A stretch of DNA of 64,000 nucleotides from Agromyces mediolanus (GTDB lineage: Bacteria; Actinomycetota; Actinomycetes; Actinomycetales; Microbacteriaceae). The position numbers and the translations under genes were made by a program. The notes beneath the pieces were generated by a model. That model was not told where the DNA came from. It ran no database searches and saw only the letters and a program-made list of their open reading frames with translations. Below, in pieces: positions 18,623 through 28,762 of the stretch (positions are counted from its first letter, which is position 1; the number at the start of each line of letters is the position of its first letter). The stretch lies in NCBI RefSeq assembly GCF_023715325.1, contig NZ_JAMBNX010000002.1, positions 456,599 to 520,598 on the forward strand. The letters run 5' to 3'.

Positions 18623-18931
18623 ATGGTTCTGGTTCGTCAGGAGATCGGCGATGTGCTGAGGGACTTCCGGCTGCAGAAGGGGCGCACCCTTCGTCAGGTG
18701 GCGTCCAAGGCGTCCGTCGCTCTCGGTTACCTCAGTGAGGTCGAACGTGGGCAGAAGGAAGCATCGAGCGAGATCCTCGCCTCGGTCGCCGAAGCGCTCG
18801 ACACTCCCATCTCGGTGATCATGCACGAGGTCGGCGACCGCATCGCCGTCCTCGAGGGCGTCACCGCGGTGCCCGACAGCCTGCCCGACGAGCTCGTCGC
18901 CGAGTTCGACGCAGACATGATGGTGCGCTGA
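18623..18931 (+). CDS. clgR: ClgR-type XRE transcriptional activator
   Basis: A 102-residue regulator with a helix-turn-helix near residues 20-45 (TLRQVASKASVALGYLSEVE followed by RGQKEAS), the signature of actinobacterial ClgR. In relatives ClgR activates clp protease and other stress genes. It normally follows pgsA-cinA and precedes recA; here the recA side is retained. The ATG has a strong SD (GAAGGAGG) 5 bases upstream. A perfect hairpin closes the gene. Confidence 0.88.
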   Translation: MVLVRQEIGDVLRDFRLQKGRTLRQVASKASVALGYLSEVERGQKEASSEILASVAEALDTPISVIMHEVGDRIAVLEGVTAVPDSLPDELVAEFDADMMVR

Positions 18932-18960
18932 GCCACGTTCTCAGTGCTCCCCGATTTCCC

Positions 18961-18987
18961 GAACGGCCGGTCATCGACCGGCCGTTC
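18961..18987 (+). terminator. Hairpin terminator of clgR
   Basis: GAACGGCCGGTC and GACCGGCCGTTC form a perfect 12-bp stem with an ATC loop, 30 bases after the clgR stop. Confidence 0.7.
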
Positions 18988-19022
18988 GGCTGTTCCGGCC
19001 GCGCGGCCGTCAGGAGGTCGAC

Positions 19023-19253
19023 GTGAAGCTCAGCGAATTCCAGCTCGCCGTCGCTGAGGAGTTCGGCGAGGGGTACGGCGGGGTCCTGGTCGCCGACCTG
19101 GCGCTCGCGCCGTTCGGCGGTCGCACCGCCAAGGAGGCCCTCGCCGACGGGGTTCCGGCGCGCGAGGTCTGGGCTGCGCTCTGCGAGGCGACGGATGTCC
19201 CGATGCCCCATCGCCACGGGCCCGCGATCCGCGAGCCGCGCACCGCGAGCTGA
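19023..19253 (+). CDS. DUF3046 family protein
   Basis: A 76-residue actinobacterial protein that typically lies just before recA. It begins MKLSEFQLAVAEEFGEGYGG and contains GGRTAKEALADGVPAREVWAALCEA, matching DUF3046 as I know it. GTG start with AGGAGG 5 bases upstream. No catalytic motif or membrane segment is visible, and the function is unknown. It is separated from clgR by a terminator-like hairpin and from recA by the SOS-controlled promoter. Confidence 0.85.
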   Translation: MKLSEFQLAVAEEFGEGYGGVLVADLALAPFGGRTAKEALADGVPAREVWAALCEATDVPMPHRHGPAIREPRTAS

Positions 19254-19290
19254 GATCGACCGAAGATCTGTTCGACACGCCGAGTCGGGT

Positions 19291-19306
19291 TCGAACATGC
19301 GTTCGG
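19291..19306. promoter_or_regulatory. LexA-binding SOS box of recA
   Basis: TCGAACATGCGTTCGG matches the actinobacterial SOS consensus TCGAAC-N4-GTTCGA at 11 of 12 positions. It overlaps the expected -35 of the recA promoter. Confidence 0.85.
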
Positions 19307-19314
19307 TGCTGCGG

Positions 19315-19320
19315 TACTGT
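19315..19320 (+). promoter_or_regulatory. -10 hexamer of recA
   Basis: TACTGT lies 8 bases after the SOS box, so LexA binding would block the -35 region. It leaves a leader of about 190 bases before recA. Confidence 0.5.
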
Positions 19321-19517
19321 CCTCAACAGGTGAGGTGTTCCACGGATCCGTCCACGGTCCACCGCCTTCGGCACCCGGTGTCGGTGGCGGTGACTAGCGT
19401 CGGAGGCGTCGGATCTTCCGATCCGAACCAGCCTTGTCGTAAGGCGGGCGGGGTCACGGCCCCGCTCGAGGCGCGACAGCCTAGAGGCAGCCGACCGAAT
19501 CAGAAGGAGCCCACCTC

Positions 19518-20582
<1,065 letters not shown>

Positions 20583-20587
20583 GCCAG

Positions 20588-21478
20588 ATGAGCCGTCGGC
20601 ACGAGCCGGGTGACGGGCGCGAGCGCTCGGGGGCGGTCGGTCAGCCGACCGACTCCGAGCGTCTCGCGCCCGTCGCGTACCTGCCGTGGGCGGTCCCCGG
20701 GGTCGAGCCGGGTGCCGTCCCGACGGGTCGGTCCGGCGGAACCGGCCCGCAGCGCCCTGCGTCGCAGTCGTCGGCAGGGGGCCCGGGCGCAGCACCGCCG
20801 GCGCCCGCACCGCGCTCGGCCGCCCCACGGTCGCGCGACGCCGAGGGGCGAGCCCGCCGTGGCAGCGAGTGGTCGCACCTCGTGGCCGTGACGCCGGAGT
20901 CCTCCGATGAGGGGAGTGCGCCGCATCCGGGCGGTCGCTCGGGCCCGAAGGGCAGCCGGGGGCGCCGCCGTCCGGCAGACGAGATCACCGAGACCGACGA
21001 GCCGGGTCCCGAGCGCGACGAGCGCATCGATCGCATCGTCGTCGGAAGACTCCGGCGCTCGGCGCTGTCGGTGTCCGAAGTGCGCGCCGTGCTGGTGGAG
21101 CACGGGCTCGACGATCTCGAGGTCGAGGAGTGGCTCGAGCGCTACGAGCGCCTCGGCTATCTCGACGACGCGCGGCTCGCCGAGCAGCTCGTGCACAGCC
21201 ACGGCGAGCGACGCGGTCGGGGGAGCGGGGCGATCCTCGCCGAGCTCGGCCGGCGCGGCGTCGATGCCGCGGTGGCGCGCGAAGCCGTCGGTGAGCTCGA
21301 TCCCGACATCGAGCTCACGAACGCGATCGCGGTGGCCGAGCGCCGCGCGCGGCAGCTGGGCGGGCTCGATCGCACGGTCGCCGAGCGCCGGCTCTCGGCA
21401 TTCCTTGCCAGGCGGGGCTACCCGGGGGACGTCGTGCGGGAGGCGGTGGCGACGGCGCTGCCTCGTGAACGCTCGTAG
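20588..21478 (+). CDS. recX: Regulatory protein RecX with long N-terminal extension
   Basis: Modulates RecA filaments. The C-terminal about 160 residues form the RecX three-helix repeats (RRSALSVSEVRAVLVEHGL, LGYLDDARLAEQLVHSH, RGSGAILAELGRRGVD). The first about 135 residues are low-complexity and rich in Ala, Pro, Gly, Ser and Arg, longer than a normal RecX, giving 296 residues. The ATG at 20588 lies 5 bases after recA; a later start inside the extension is possible. The TAG stop is also the first part of the miaB -10 hexamer. Confidence 0.85.
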   Translation: MSRRHEPGDGRERSGAVGQPTDSERLAPVAYLPWAVPGVEPGAVPTGRSGGTGPQRPASQSSAGGPGAAPPAPAPRSAAPRSRDAEGRARRGSEWSHLVAVTPESSDEGSAPHPGGRSGPKGSRGRRRPADEITETDEPGPERDERIDRIVVGRLRRSALSVSEVRAVLVEHGLDDLEVEEWLERYERLGYLDDARLAEQLVHSHGERRGRGSGAILAELGRRGVDAAVAREAVGELDPDIELTNAIAVAERRARQLGGLDRTVAERRLSAFLARRGYPGDVVREAVATALPRERS

Positions 21479-21481
21479 ACT
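21476..21481 (+). promoter_or_regulatory. -10 hexamer of miaB
   Basis: TAGACT overlapping the recX stop codon, 9 bases before the miaB ATG. It suggests a leaderless miaB transcript separate from recA-recX. Confidence 0.45.
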
Positions 21482-21490
21482 GGGGCGATC

Positions 21491-23092
21491 ATGAGCACGC
21501 TTCACGAGGTCTCGCCGGGCGAGGCCGTCCCCGTCCAGGCAGAGTCCGCCCCCCGCACCTACGAGGTGCGCACCTTCGGCTGTCAGATGAACGTGCACGA
21601 CTCCGAGCGGCTCTCCGGCTCGCTCGAAGCGGCCGGCTACGTGCCGGCGAACGGCGCCGAGGCCGATGTGGTCGTGATCAACACCTGCGCGGTGCGCGAG
21701 AACGCCGACAACAAGCTGTACGGCAACCTCGGCCACCTCGCCGGCGTGAAGCGACGACACGCGGGCATGCAGATCGCGGTCGGCGGCTGTCTCGCCCAGA
21801 AGGACAAGAACGTCATCCTCGAGAAGGCGCCGTGGGTCGACGTCGTCTTCGGCACGCACAACATGGGTGCCCTGCCGAGCCTGCTCGAGCGGGCGCGCCA
21901 CAACGACGAGGCGCAGCTCGAGATCCTCGACGCGCTCGAAGTCTTCCCCTCCACCCTGCCGACGAAGCGCGACTCCACCTACAGCGGCTGGGTGTCCATC
22001 TCGGTCGGCTGCAACAACACCTGCACGTTCTGCATCGTGCCCGCCCTGCGCGGCAAGGAGAAGGACCGCCGCCCCGGCGAGATCCTCGCCGAGGTGCAGG
22101 CGCTCGTCGACGACGGCGCCATCGAGGTCACGCTGCTCGGGCAGAACGTCAACTCCTACGGCGTCGAGTTCGGCGACCGGCACGCGTTCGGCAAGCTCCT
22201 CCGGGCCGCCGGCCAGATCGACGGGCTCGAGCGCATCCGCTTCACGAGCCCGCACCCCGCCGCCTTCACCGACGACGTCATCGACGCCATGGCCGAGACG
22301 CCGAACGTCATGCCGCAGCTGCACATGCCGCTCCAGTCGGGCTCCGATCGCATTCTCAAGGCCATGCGGCGCTCCTACCGCTCCGAGCGATTCCTCGGCA
22401 TCCTCGACCGTGTGCGGGCGAAGATCCCGAACGCGGCGATCTCCACCGACATCATCGTCGGCTTCCCGGGTGAGACCGAGGAGGACTTCCAGGAGACGCT
22501 GCGCGTCGTCGAGGCGGCCCGCTTCGCGTCCGCGTTCACCTTCCAGTACTCGATCCGCCCGGGCACCCCCGCCGCCACGATGGAGGAGCAGGTGCCGAAG
22601 GAAATCGTGCAGGAGCGGTACGAGCGGCTCATCGCCCTCCAGGAGCGCATCTCCTGGGAAGAGAACCAGCGCCTCATCGGCCGCACCGCCGAAGTGCTCG
22701 TCGCGACGGGCGAGGGCAAGAAGGACGCCGAGACGCATCGGCTCTCGGGCCGCGCCGAAGACAGCCGGCTCGTGCACTTCGAAGTTCCCGAGGGCTCCGA
22801 GGTCCCGCGACCCGGCGACGTCGTCACGGTCGTCATCTCGCAGGCGGCGCCGTTCCACCTCATCGCCGATTCGCCCGACGGCGCGCCCCTCGTCGTCCGG
22901 CGCACCCGCGCCGGCGACGCCTGGGACCGTGCCCAGGCCGAGAGCTGCGGCGTGCCGTCCGACGGCGCCGCCGCGGGCGCCCCCGGTCCCGTCTCGCTCG
23001 GGCTGCCCGCCGTGCGCGTCTCACGCGAGCCGCTCGTCTCCCCGGGCGTCGGCACCATGCCGATCTACGACCCCACCGACGGTCAGCGCTGA
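21491..23092 (+). CDS. miaB: tRNA-2-methylthio-N6-dimethylallyladenosine synthase MiaB
   Basis: Radical SAM enzyme adding the methylthio group to i6A37 of tRNAs. Domains: UPF0004 with its three cluster cysteines (FGCQMN, NTCAVR, GGCLAQ), the radical SAM core with Cys174, Cys178 and Cys181 in GCNNTCTFC, and a TRAM domain near 380-450. At 533 residues it has about 60 extra C-terminal residues of low complexity. miaA follows with a one-base gap, so both steps on A37 are encoded together. Confidence 0.96.
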   Translation: MSTLHEVSPGEAVPVQAESAPRTYEVRTFGCQMNVHDSERLSGSLEAAGYVPANGAEADVVVINTCAVRENADNKLYGNLGHLAGVKRRHAGMQIAVGGCLAQKDKNVILEKAPWVDVVFGTHNMGALPSLLERARHNDEAQLEILDALEVFPSTLPTKRDSTYSGWVSISVGCNNTCTFCIVPALRGKEKDRRPGEILAEVQALVDDGAIEVTLLGQNVNSYGVEFGDRHAFGKLLRAAGQIDGLERIRFTSPHPAAFTDDVIDAMAETPNVMPQLHMPLQSGSDRILKAMRRSYRSERFLGILDRVRAKIPNAAISTDIIVGFPGETEEDFQETLRVVEAARFASAFTFQYSIRPGTPAATMEEQVPKEIVQERYERLIALQERISWEENQRLIGRTAEVLVATGEGKKDAETHRLSGRAEDSRLVHFEVPEGSEVPRPGDVVTVVISQAAPFHLIADSPDGAPLVVRRTRAGDAWDRAQAESCGVPSDGAAAGAPGPVSLGLPAVRVSREPLVSPGVGTMPIYDPTDGQR

Positions 23093-23093
23093 C

Positions 23094-24014
23094 GTGACGC
23101 TCGTCGCGGTGGTCGGCGCCACCGGCACCGGCAAGTCGGCCTTCGCCCTCGACCTCGCCGAGGCGTATGCGCGCACCGGACGGCGCGCCGAGATCGTGAA
23201 CGCCGACGCCATGCAGCTGTACCGCGGCATGGACATCGGCACCGCGAAGCTCCCCGTCGCGGAGCGCCGGGGCATCCCGCACCACCTGCTCGACGTGCTC
23301 GACGTGACCGCCGAGGCCTCCGTCGCCGCGTACCAGCGCGACGCGCGCGCGGCCGTCGACCGCATCACGGCCGACGGGGGCGTCGCCGTGCTCGTCGGCG
23401 GATCCGGCCTGTACGTCTCGAGCGTGATCCACGACTTCCGCTTCCCAGGCACCGACCCGGCGGTGCGCGCCCGGCTCGAGGCCGAACTCGCCGAGCGGGG
23501 GCCGGGGCTGCTGCACGCCCGGCTGCGCGAGATCGACGCCGAGACGGCGTCGGGGGTCGACGCGCAGAACGGCCGGCGCATCGTGCGGGCGCTCGAGGTG
23601 ATCGAGGTGACCGGTGAGCCCAAGGCGGCCCGCCTCCCCGACGAGCCGGTGCCGTGGCGTCCGCACCGCATCGTGCACCTCCGCAGCGAGCGCGCCGCCC
23701 TCGTCGCTCGGCTCGACGAACGGGTCGGGCAGATGTGGCGCGACGGCCTGGTCGACGAGGTCGCCGGGCTCGTGCCCCTCGGGCTCGAGCGCGGAGTGAC
23801 CGCGCGCAAGGCCATCGGGTACGCGCAGGCGCTCGCGGAGTTGGCGGGACGGATGCCCCGGGCCGAGGCGATCGCGGAGACCCAGCAGCTCACCAGGGTG
23901 TACGCCAGGCGCCAGGTGGGCTGGTTCAAGCGCTACCGGGACGCCGCCGTGCTCGACCCCCTCGACGACGTCGCCCGCGCCGCCGAGCTCGCCCGACTCG
24001 CCGCCCTAGACTGA
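23094..24014 (+). CDS. miaA: tRNA dimethylallyltransferase MiaA
   Basis: Transfers the dimethylallyl group to A37 of tRNAs reading UNN codons and provides the substrate for MiaB. The 306-residue protein has the P-loop GATGTGKS (8-15), the [15 protein letters not shown] motif and a C-terminal region with [12 protein letters not shown] start, one base after the miaB stop. The stop overlaps the dapF -10 hexamer. Confidence 0.95.
   Translation: MTLVAVVGATGTGKSAFALDLAEAYARTGRRAEIVNADAMQLYRGMDIGTAKLPVAERRGIPHHLLDVLDVTAEASVAAYQRDARAAVDRITADGGVAVLVGGSGLYVSSVIHDFRFPGTDPAVRARLEAELAERGPGLLHARLREIDAETASGVDAQNGRRIVRALEVIEVTGEPKAARLPDEPVPWRPHRIVHLRSERAALVARLDERVGQMWRDGLVDEVAGLVPLGLERGVTARKAIGYAQALAELAGRMPRAEAIAETQQLTRVYARRQVGWFKRYRDAAVLDPLDDVARAAELARLAALD
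24007..24012 (+). promoter_or_regulatory. -10 hexamer of dapF
   Basis: TAGACT at the very end of miaA, 7 bases before the dapF ATG. It fixes the start at 24020. Confidence 0.5.
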
Positions 24015-24019
24015 AGCGC

Positions 24020-24901
24020 ATGTCGTTCGATCTCAGGTTCACCAAGGGGCAGGGCACCGGCAACGACTTCGTGCTCTTCGCAGATCCCGAGGGCGACCTC
24101 GAACTGACCCCCGAGCAGATCCGGGCGGTCTGCGACCGGCGCTTCGGCGTCGGCGCCGACGGCGTCATCCGCGCGGTCCGCAGCCGCAACCTCGAGGCCG
24201 GGGCAGACGCCCTCGCCGAGGACGCCGCGGCCGTCTGGTTCATGGACTACTGGAACGCCGACGGCTCCGTCTCCGAGATGTGCGGCAACGGCATCCGCGT
24301 CTACGCCGCGTACCTGCTCGACCAGGGCCTCGCCGAGCTGCCCGACGGCGGCGAACTGGTCATCGGCACCCGCGCCGGGGTGCGGCACGTGCGCCGGGCC
24401 GGCAGCGGGTACCAGGCCGACCTCGGCGTCTGGCGCCTCGCCGGTGGCGAGCCGCTCGTGCGCGCGAAGAACCTTCCCGTCGCGAGGCCCGGCCTCGGGA
24501 TCGACGTCGGCAACCCGCACGTCGTCGTCGCCCTCGCCGACGAAGCCGAGCTCGAGGGCCTCGACCTCGGCTACCTGCCGGTGCTCGATCCCGCACCCGA
24601 GGCCGGCGCGAACGTGGAGTTCGTGGTCCCGGCCGACCCGCTCGTCGAGGACGGCGTCGGACGCATCCGCATGCGCGTGCACGAGCGCGGCTCCGGCGAG
24701 ACGCTGTCGTGCGGCACGGGCGCCGTCGCCTCGGCGCTGGCGGTCCGGCACTGGGCCGGCGCCGGCGCCCCCGACACGTGGCGGGTGCAGGTACCCGGCG
24801 GCGTGCTCGGCGTCCGCATGGTGAGCGCCCCCGACGGCGAGCACGTCTCACTGTCCGGCCCCGCCGAGCTCGTCTACGACGGCGTGCTCGCGCTCGCATG
24901 A
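24020..24901 (+). CDS. dapF: Diaminopimelate epimerase
   Basis: Interconverts LL- and meso-diaminopimelate for peptidoglycan and lysine. The 293-residue protein shows the two-cysteine acid-base pair: Cys88 in [11 protein letters not shown] and Cys231 in [11 protein letters not shown], plus GQGTGNDF near the N-terminus. The position after miaA is conserved in actinobacteria. Its stop overlaps the ATG of an MFS gene, which is not part of the usual order. Confidence 0.96.
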   Translation: MSFDLRFTKGQGTGNDFVLFADPEGDLELTPEQIRAVCDRRFGVGADGVIRAVRSRNLEAGADALAEDAAAVWFMDYWNADGSVSEMCGNGIRVYAAYLLDQGLAELPDGGELVIGTRAGVRHVRRAGSGYQADLGVWRLAGGEPLVRAKNLPVARPGLGIDVGNPHVVVALADEAELEGLDLGYLPVLDPAPEAGANVEFVVPADPLVEDGVGRIRMRVHERGSGETLSCGTGAVASALAVRHWAGAGAPDTWRVQVPGGVLGVRMVSAPDGEHVSLSGPAELVYDGVLALA

Positions 24902-26157
24902 GCGGACCCGACCGCCGCACGCCAGCCCGCTCAGCCTTTCCCTGGCTGCTCCTCGTCGGCATCTCGCTCGTCGCGCTGAACTTCCGCGGGCCGCTCGTCA
25001 CGATCTCGCCCGTGATCGGCGACATCGAGCAGAGCCTCGGCATCACCCCGACGACCGCGGGCCTGCTGACGAGCCTGCCGGTGCTCTGCTTCGCCCTCGG
25101 CACGCCCGTCGCGGCCTGGACGATCCGACTGACCGGCGCCGAGCGCGCGGTGGCGATCGCGCTGGTCGGCACCCTGATCGGAACGATCATCCGCTCCGGC
25201 GGGACCACTGCGGCCGCCTTCGTCGGAACGATCGTGATCGGCATCGCCATCGCGATCGGCAACGTCGTCGTCCCCGTCGTGATCCGGCGCGACGTGCCGC
25301 CTGAGCGCGCCCAGCTCGTGACGGGCGTCTACTCGGCCATGATGAACGTCGGGTCGATGCTGACGATCGCGGCGACGGCACCGCTCGCCGCGCAGATCGG
25401 GTGGCAGTCGGCGACGGCCGTGTGGGGCGTGTTCATCCTCGTCGCGCTCGCGGTGTGGGGGGTCCACCTCCGCCGCACCGTCGCCGAGACCCGCGAGGCG
25501 CGGGCCGCCGAGGCGCTCGCGGTCACCGGCTCGCTGCAGGCCGTGACGGGCCCCGCCGGCGTCATCCCCGGGGAGCGCTCGGCCTGGCGCAACAGCATGA
25601 CCTGGCTGCTCGCCGCCGCCTTCGCCACCCAATCCTTCTCCTACTACGGCCTGAGCGCCTGGCTGCCGAGCCTCTACGCGGACGAGCACGGGCTCGATGC
25701 GATCGCGGCGGGCAACGTCTCGTCACTGTTCCAGCTGGCCGCCGTCGCCGGGGCGCTCGGTGTCCCCTTCCTCGGCCGGGCGCGCCCGGTCTGGGTGCAG
25801 CCCGCGATCGTCGGGGTGCTCTGGATGAGCCTGCCGCTCGGGCTGCTGCTCGCGCCGGACGCCTACCTGATCTGGACCGTGACGGGCGGCATCGCCCAGG
25901 GCGGCGGCTTCGTCGTGATCATCGCGTCGGTGGTGCGGTTCACCCGCACCGACCGCGAGACCACGCAGATGTCCGCGCTCGTGCAGGCCGGCGGCTACCT
26001 GCTCGCGGCGACGGCGCCGCCGGTGCTCGGAGCGCTGCACGAGTCGACGGGCGGCTGGACGGCGCCGCTCCTCGCCGTGCTGGTGGCGACCGCCGGGTTC
26101 CTCGTGCTCACGAGCACCGCAGCGATCCGGGCGGCCCGCACCGGCGCCGCCGATTGA
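24898..26157 (+). CDS. MFS transporter, CynX/NimT type
   Basis: A 419-residue protein with about 12 membrane segments. The start ([20 protein letters not shown]) and the sequence [21 protein letters not shown] are typical of the CynX/NimT cyanate/nitroimidazole-type MFS group, whose members often have unknown substrates. It begins in an ATGA overlap with dapF, so it is co-transcribed. It lies between dapF and the methyltransferase-hflX genes that normally follow, so it appears to be an added gene. GC content and codon use look like the neighbours. Confidence 0.85.
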   Translation: MSGPDRRTPARSAFPWLLLVGISLVALNFRGPLVTISPVIGDIEQSLGITPTTAGLLTSLPVLCFALGTPVAAWTIRLTGAERAVAIALVGTLIGTIIRSGGTTAAAFVGTIVIGIAIAIGNVVVPVVIRRDVPPERAQLVTGVYSAMMNVGSMLTIAATAPLAAQIGWQSATAVWGVFILVALAVWGVHLRRTVAETREARAAEALAVTGSLQAVTGPAGVIPGERSAWRNSMTWLLAAAFATQSFSYYGLSAWLPSLYADEHGLDAIAAGNVSSLFQLAAVAGALGVPFLGRARPVWVQPAIVGVLWMSLPLGLLLAPDAYLIWTVTGGIAQGGGFVVIIASVVRFTRTDRETTQMSALVQAGGYLLAATAPPVLGALHESTGGWTAPLLAVLVATAGFLVLTSTAAIRAARTGAAD

Positions 26158-26200
26158 CGACCGATCGCGGGCGCGATCGGGGCCGGCCCGCGCGAGCCGG

Positions 26201-26815
26201 CTACCCTGCTGGCCGGTGCACCTCCAGGAGCCGGAACCCCTTGTCCGTCGTGCGCCGCTCGACCGTGGTGCCGCTCGGCAGCGTCTCGCCGAGCCATCGC
26301 TGGAGGGAGTCGGCGCCGAGATTCTTCTGCACGACGAGCCACGCCGAGGCTCCGGCCTCCAGCCGGGGGAGCCAGGTGCCGAGGAGCTCGTGCAGGGGGG
26401 CCTTGCCGATCCGGATCGGCGGGTTCGACCAGATCGCGCGGAACGCGACGTCGTCGGGAACACCGGAGGGCAGCACGGCGTTGACATTCCTGAGGCCGAG
26501 CCTCGCGGCGTTGCGGCGCACGAGATCCAGGGCGCGTTCGTTGACGTCGACGGCCCAGACCGTCGCGTCGGGGGAGCGGAGGGCGAGGGTCAGCGCCATC
26601 GGGCCCCAGCCGCAGCCGAGATCGAGCAGATCACCGTCAGCGGGCGGCTCGGGCGCGTGCTCGAGGAGCACTCGGGTGCCGTGGTCGACATGCTCGGGAC
26701 TGAACACCCCGGCGGCCGTGAGCAGCTCGAGTTCGCGCCCCGCCAGGCGCACCCGGACGGTGCGCAGCGCGTCCTCCGACGCGGGCTTGGACGAGAAGTA
26801 GTGCTCCTGAGACAT
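26201..26815 (-). CDS. Class I SAM methyltransferase, RsmC/RlmG-like
   Basis: A 204-residue methyltransferase with the SAM-binding motif LLDLGCGWGPMAL and the NPP motif (IWSNPPIRIG) used by enzymes that methylate base nitrogens in RNA. It begins MSQEHYFSS, typical of the actinobacterial RsmC-like group near hflX. A 16S or 23S rRNA guanine target is inferred, not shown. It is transcribed against both neighbours, with its own leaderless hexamer next to the hflX promoter. Confidence 0.88.
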   Translation of the reverse strand: MSQEHYFSSKPASEDALRTVRVRLAGRELELLTAAGVFSPEHVDHGTRVLLEHAPEPPADGDLLDLGCGWGPMALTLALRSPDATVWAVDVNERALDLVRRNAARLGLRNVNAVLPSGVPDDVAFRAIWSNPPIRIGKAPLHELLGTWLPRLEAGASAWLVVQKNLGADSLQRWLGETLPSGTTVERRTTDKGFRLLEVHRPAG

Positions 26816-26822
26816 ACAGGGG

Positions 26823-26828
26823 AACCTA
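26823..26828 (-). promoter_or_regulatory. -10 hexamer of the RsmC-like gene
   Basis: TAGGTT on the minus strand, 7 bases before the ATG at 26815. It is divergent from the hflX hexamer, the two being 16 bases apart. Confidence 0.5.
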
Positions 26829-26844
26829 TCGCACGAGGGAGAAG

Positions 26845-26850
26845 TAGGCT
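26845..26850 (+). promoter_or_regulatory. -10 hexamer of hflX
   Basis: TAGGCT ending 7 bases before the hflX ATG at 26858. The frame is open far upstream, so this hexamer decides the start. Confidence 0.5.
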
Positions 26851-26857
26851 GGACACG

Positions 26858-28384
26858 ATGAACGAAGCCCCAGAACAGCACCCCGACGACGCTGTCGAGC
26901 GCGTGCTGCGCTCGGCCGACACCCGCGCCGGCATCGCCCGGTTCGGCGCGGAGGCCGCCGCAGCCATCCAGAAGGACGGCGCGGATGCCTCGCCCTGGCA
27001 GTCCAGCGACGGCGAACAGCTCGACCGCGAGGAGCGTGCGGCGCTCCGCCGCGTGAGCGGCCTGTCGACCGAGCTCGAAGACGTCACCGAGGTCGAGTAC
27101 CGCCAGCTCCGGCTGGAGAACGTCGTGCTCATCGGCGTCTACTCGCAGGGATCGCTCGACGACGCCGAGACCTCGCTGCGCGAGCTCTCGGCCCTCGCCG
27201 AGACCGCCGGCGCCCGGGTGCTCGACGGCGTGCTCCAGCGTCGCCCGCACCCCGACCCCGCCACCTATCTCGGTCGCGGCAAGGTCGAGGAGCTCCGCCA
27301 CATCGTGGCCTCGCTCGGCGCCGACACCGTGATCGCCGACACCGAGCTCGCCCCGAGCCAGCGCCGCGCCCTGGAGGACGCGGTGAAGGTGAAGGTGATC
27401 GACCGCACCGCCGTCATCCTCGACATCTTCAGCCAGCACGCGAAGAGCCGCGAGGGCAAGGCGCAGGTCGAGCTCGCGCAGCTCGAGTACCTCCTGCCGC
27501 GCCTCCGCGGCTGGGGCGAATCGATGTCGCGCCAGGCCGGTGGACAGGTCGGCGGCGCCGGAGCGGGCATGGGCAGCCGCGGTCCCGGTGAGACGAAGCT
27601 CGAACTCGACCGGCGGCGCATCCACTCCCGGATGGCGAAGCTCCGCAAGCAGATCGTCGGCATGAAGCCGGCCCGTGAGGCCAAGCGCGCGAACCGCAAG
27701 CGCAACGCCGTGCCGTCCGTCGCGATCGCCGGGTACACGAACGCCGGCAAGTCGAGCCTCCTGAACCGCATCACCGGAGCGGGCGTCCTCGTCGAGAACG
27801 CGCTGTTCGCGACGCTCGACGCGACCGTGCGGCGCAACACGACCGCAGACGGCCGGGTGTACACGATCGCCGACACCGTCGGGTTCGTCCGCAACCTGCC
27901 GCACCAGCTCGTCGAGGCGTTCCGCTCGACGCTCGAAGAGGTCGGCGACGCCGACCTCATCGTCCACGTCGTCGACGCGGCGCACCCAGACCCGGCCGGG
28001 CAGATCGCCACCGTCCGCGACGTCATCGGCGAGGTCGGCGCGCGCGACGTGCCCGAACTCGTCGTGTTCAACAAGGCCGATCTCGTCACCGCCGAGGACC
28101 GCCTCGTGCTGCAGGGGCTGGAGCCCGACGCCGTCTTCGCTTCCGCGCGCACCGGCGAAGGGGTCGAGGCCGTGCTCGAGGCGATCGGGCGCATGCTGCC
28201 CGACCCGGCCGTCGAGGTCGAGCTGCTCGTCCCCTACGAGCGGGGCGACATCGTCTCCGCGCTGCACGAGACCTCGCGCGTCCTCGAGCTCGAGTACGTC
28301 GAGGAGGGCACCAGGGTGCGCGCCCTCGTCTCGCCCGAGCTCGCGGGGCAGCTGGCCGAGTTCCGGGCGCCGATCGCGGCGTAG
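26858..28384 (+). CDS. hflX: Ribosome-splitting GTPase HflX
   Basis: GTPase that binds 50S subunits and rescues stalled or heat-damaged ribosomes. The 508-residue protein has the HflX N-terminal domain (TYLGRGKVEELR, then DRTAVILDIFSQHA with REGKAQVELAQLEY), the Gly-rich linker QAGGQVGGAGAGMGSRGPGE, and the G domain with G1 GYTNAGKSS near 291-299, DTVGFVRNLP and FNKAD. The last 17 codons and the stop lie in the first copy of a 61-bp tandem repeat, so the true end is unambiguous but its DNA has been duplicated downstream. Confidence 0.95.
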   Translation: MNEAPEQHPDDAVERVLRSADTRAGIARFGAEAAAAIQKDGADASPWQSSDGEQLDREERAALRRVSGLSTELEDVTEVEYRQLRLENVVLIGVYSQGSLDDAETSLRELSALAETAGARVLDGVLQRRPHPDPATYLGRGKVEELRHIVASLGADTVIADTELAPSQRRALEDAVKVKVIDRTAVILDIFSQHAKSREGKAQVELAQLEYLLPRLRGWGESMSRQAGGQVGGAGAGMGSRGPGETKLELDRRRIHSRMAKLRKQIVGMKPAREAKRANRKRNAVPSVAIAGYTNAGKSSLLNRITGAGVLVENALFATLDATVRRNTTADGRVYTIADTVGFVRNLPHQLVEAFRSTLEEVGDADLIVHVVDAAHPDPAGQIATVRDVIGEVGARDVPELVVFNKADLVTAEDRLVLQGLEPDAVFASARTGEGVEAVLEAIGRMLPDPAVEVELLVPYERGDIVSALHETSRVLELEYVEEGTRVRALVSPELAGQLAEFRAPIAA

Positions 28385-28515
28385 CTCCGCTCAGCCCGAG
28401 CGCGCGGGGCAGCTGGCCGAGTTCCGGGCGCCGATCGCGGCGTAGCTCCGCTCAGCCCGAGCTCGCGGGGCAGCTGGTCGAGTTCCGGGCGCCGATCGCG
28501 GCGTAGCTCCGCTCA
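28333..28515 (+). repeat. Three tandem copies of a 61-bp unit from the hflX 3' end
   Basis: Units at 28333-28393, 28394-28454 and 28455-28515. Copies differ at only one or two positions (T to C in the second, C to T in the third). Each unit contains the 17 last codons, the TAG stop and the nine bases after it. Because 61 is not a multiple of three and each copy contains a stop, extra copies add no protein. The near-identity points to a recent slippage or unequal crossover. Confidence 0.95.
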
Positions 28516-28531
28516 GCTGGTCGTGGACGCG

Positions 28532-28562
28532 CGCGGGACGCCGGGTCATCCGGCGTCCCGCG
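28532..28562 (+). terminator. Hairpin terminator after hflX
   Basis: CGCGGGACGCCGG (28532-28544) and CCGGCGTCCCGCG (28550-28562) form a perfect 13-bp stem around GTCAT, placed after the third repeat unit. Confidence 0.7.
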
Positions 28563-28606
28563 GCGTCATCCTCGGTCACACTGCTGCGGGCCGCGCCCCG
28601 TGGGCG

Positions 28607-28762
28607 TATCGTCGCTCGTGATCGTCGGCGACGGGCCGGATGCCCGCCGCCAGGAGCGACCGCCGAGCCCGGCACCCGCCCGCGAGCCCCACCCGCCGCT
28701 GTGCGGCGGTGGTCGCGGCAAGCCGTGCCATCGCCCATGCGGCATCCCCTCGAGGAGCCAGC
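28607..28762 (+). promoter_or_regulatory. Possible metF promoter and GC-rich leader
   Basis: TATCGT at 28607-28612 is a candidate -10. The following about 145 bases can fold, for example CCGCCGC paired with GCGGCGG around TGT near 28698-28714. The frame of metF is open back to an ATG at 28640, but the encoded extension is Arg/Ala-rich and unlike metF. A SAM-type riboswitch or attenuator is possible but not recognised. A B12 riboswitch core is absent. Confidence 0.3.

Noticed and set aside
28607..28762. Cobalamin riboswitch before metF/metE, suggested by CCCGCCGCTGT
   Set aside because: The required upstream B12-core element (GGTG..AATCCGG-like) and correct order are absent, and the match lies within a simple hairpin.
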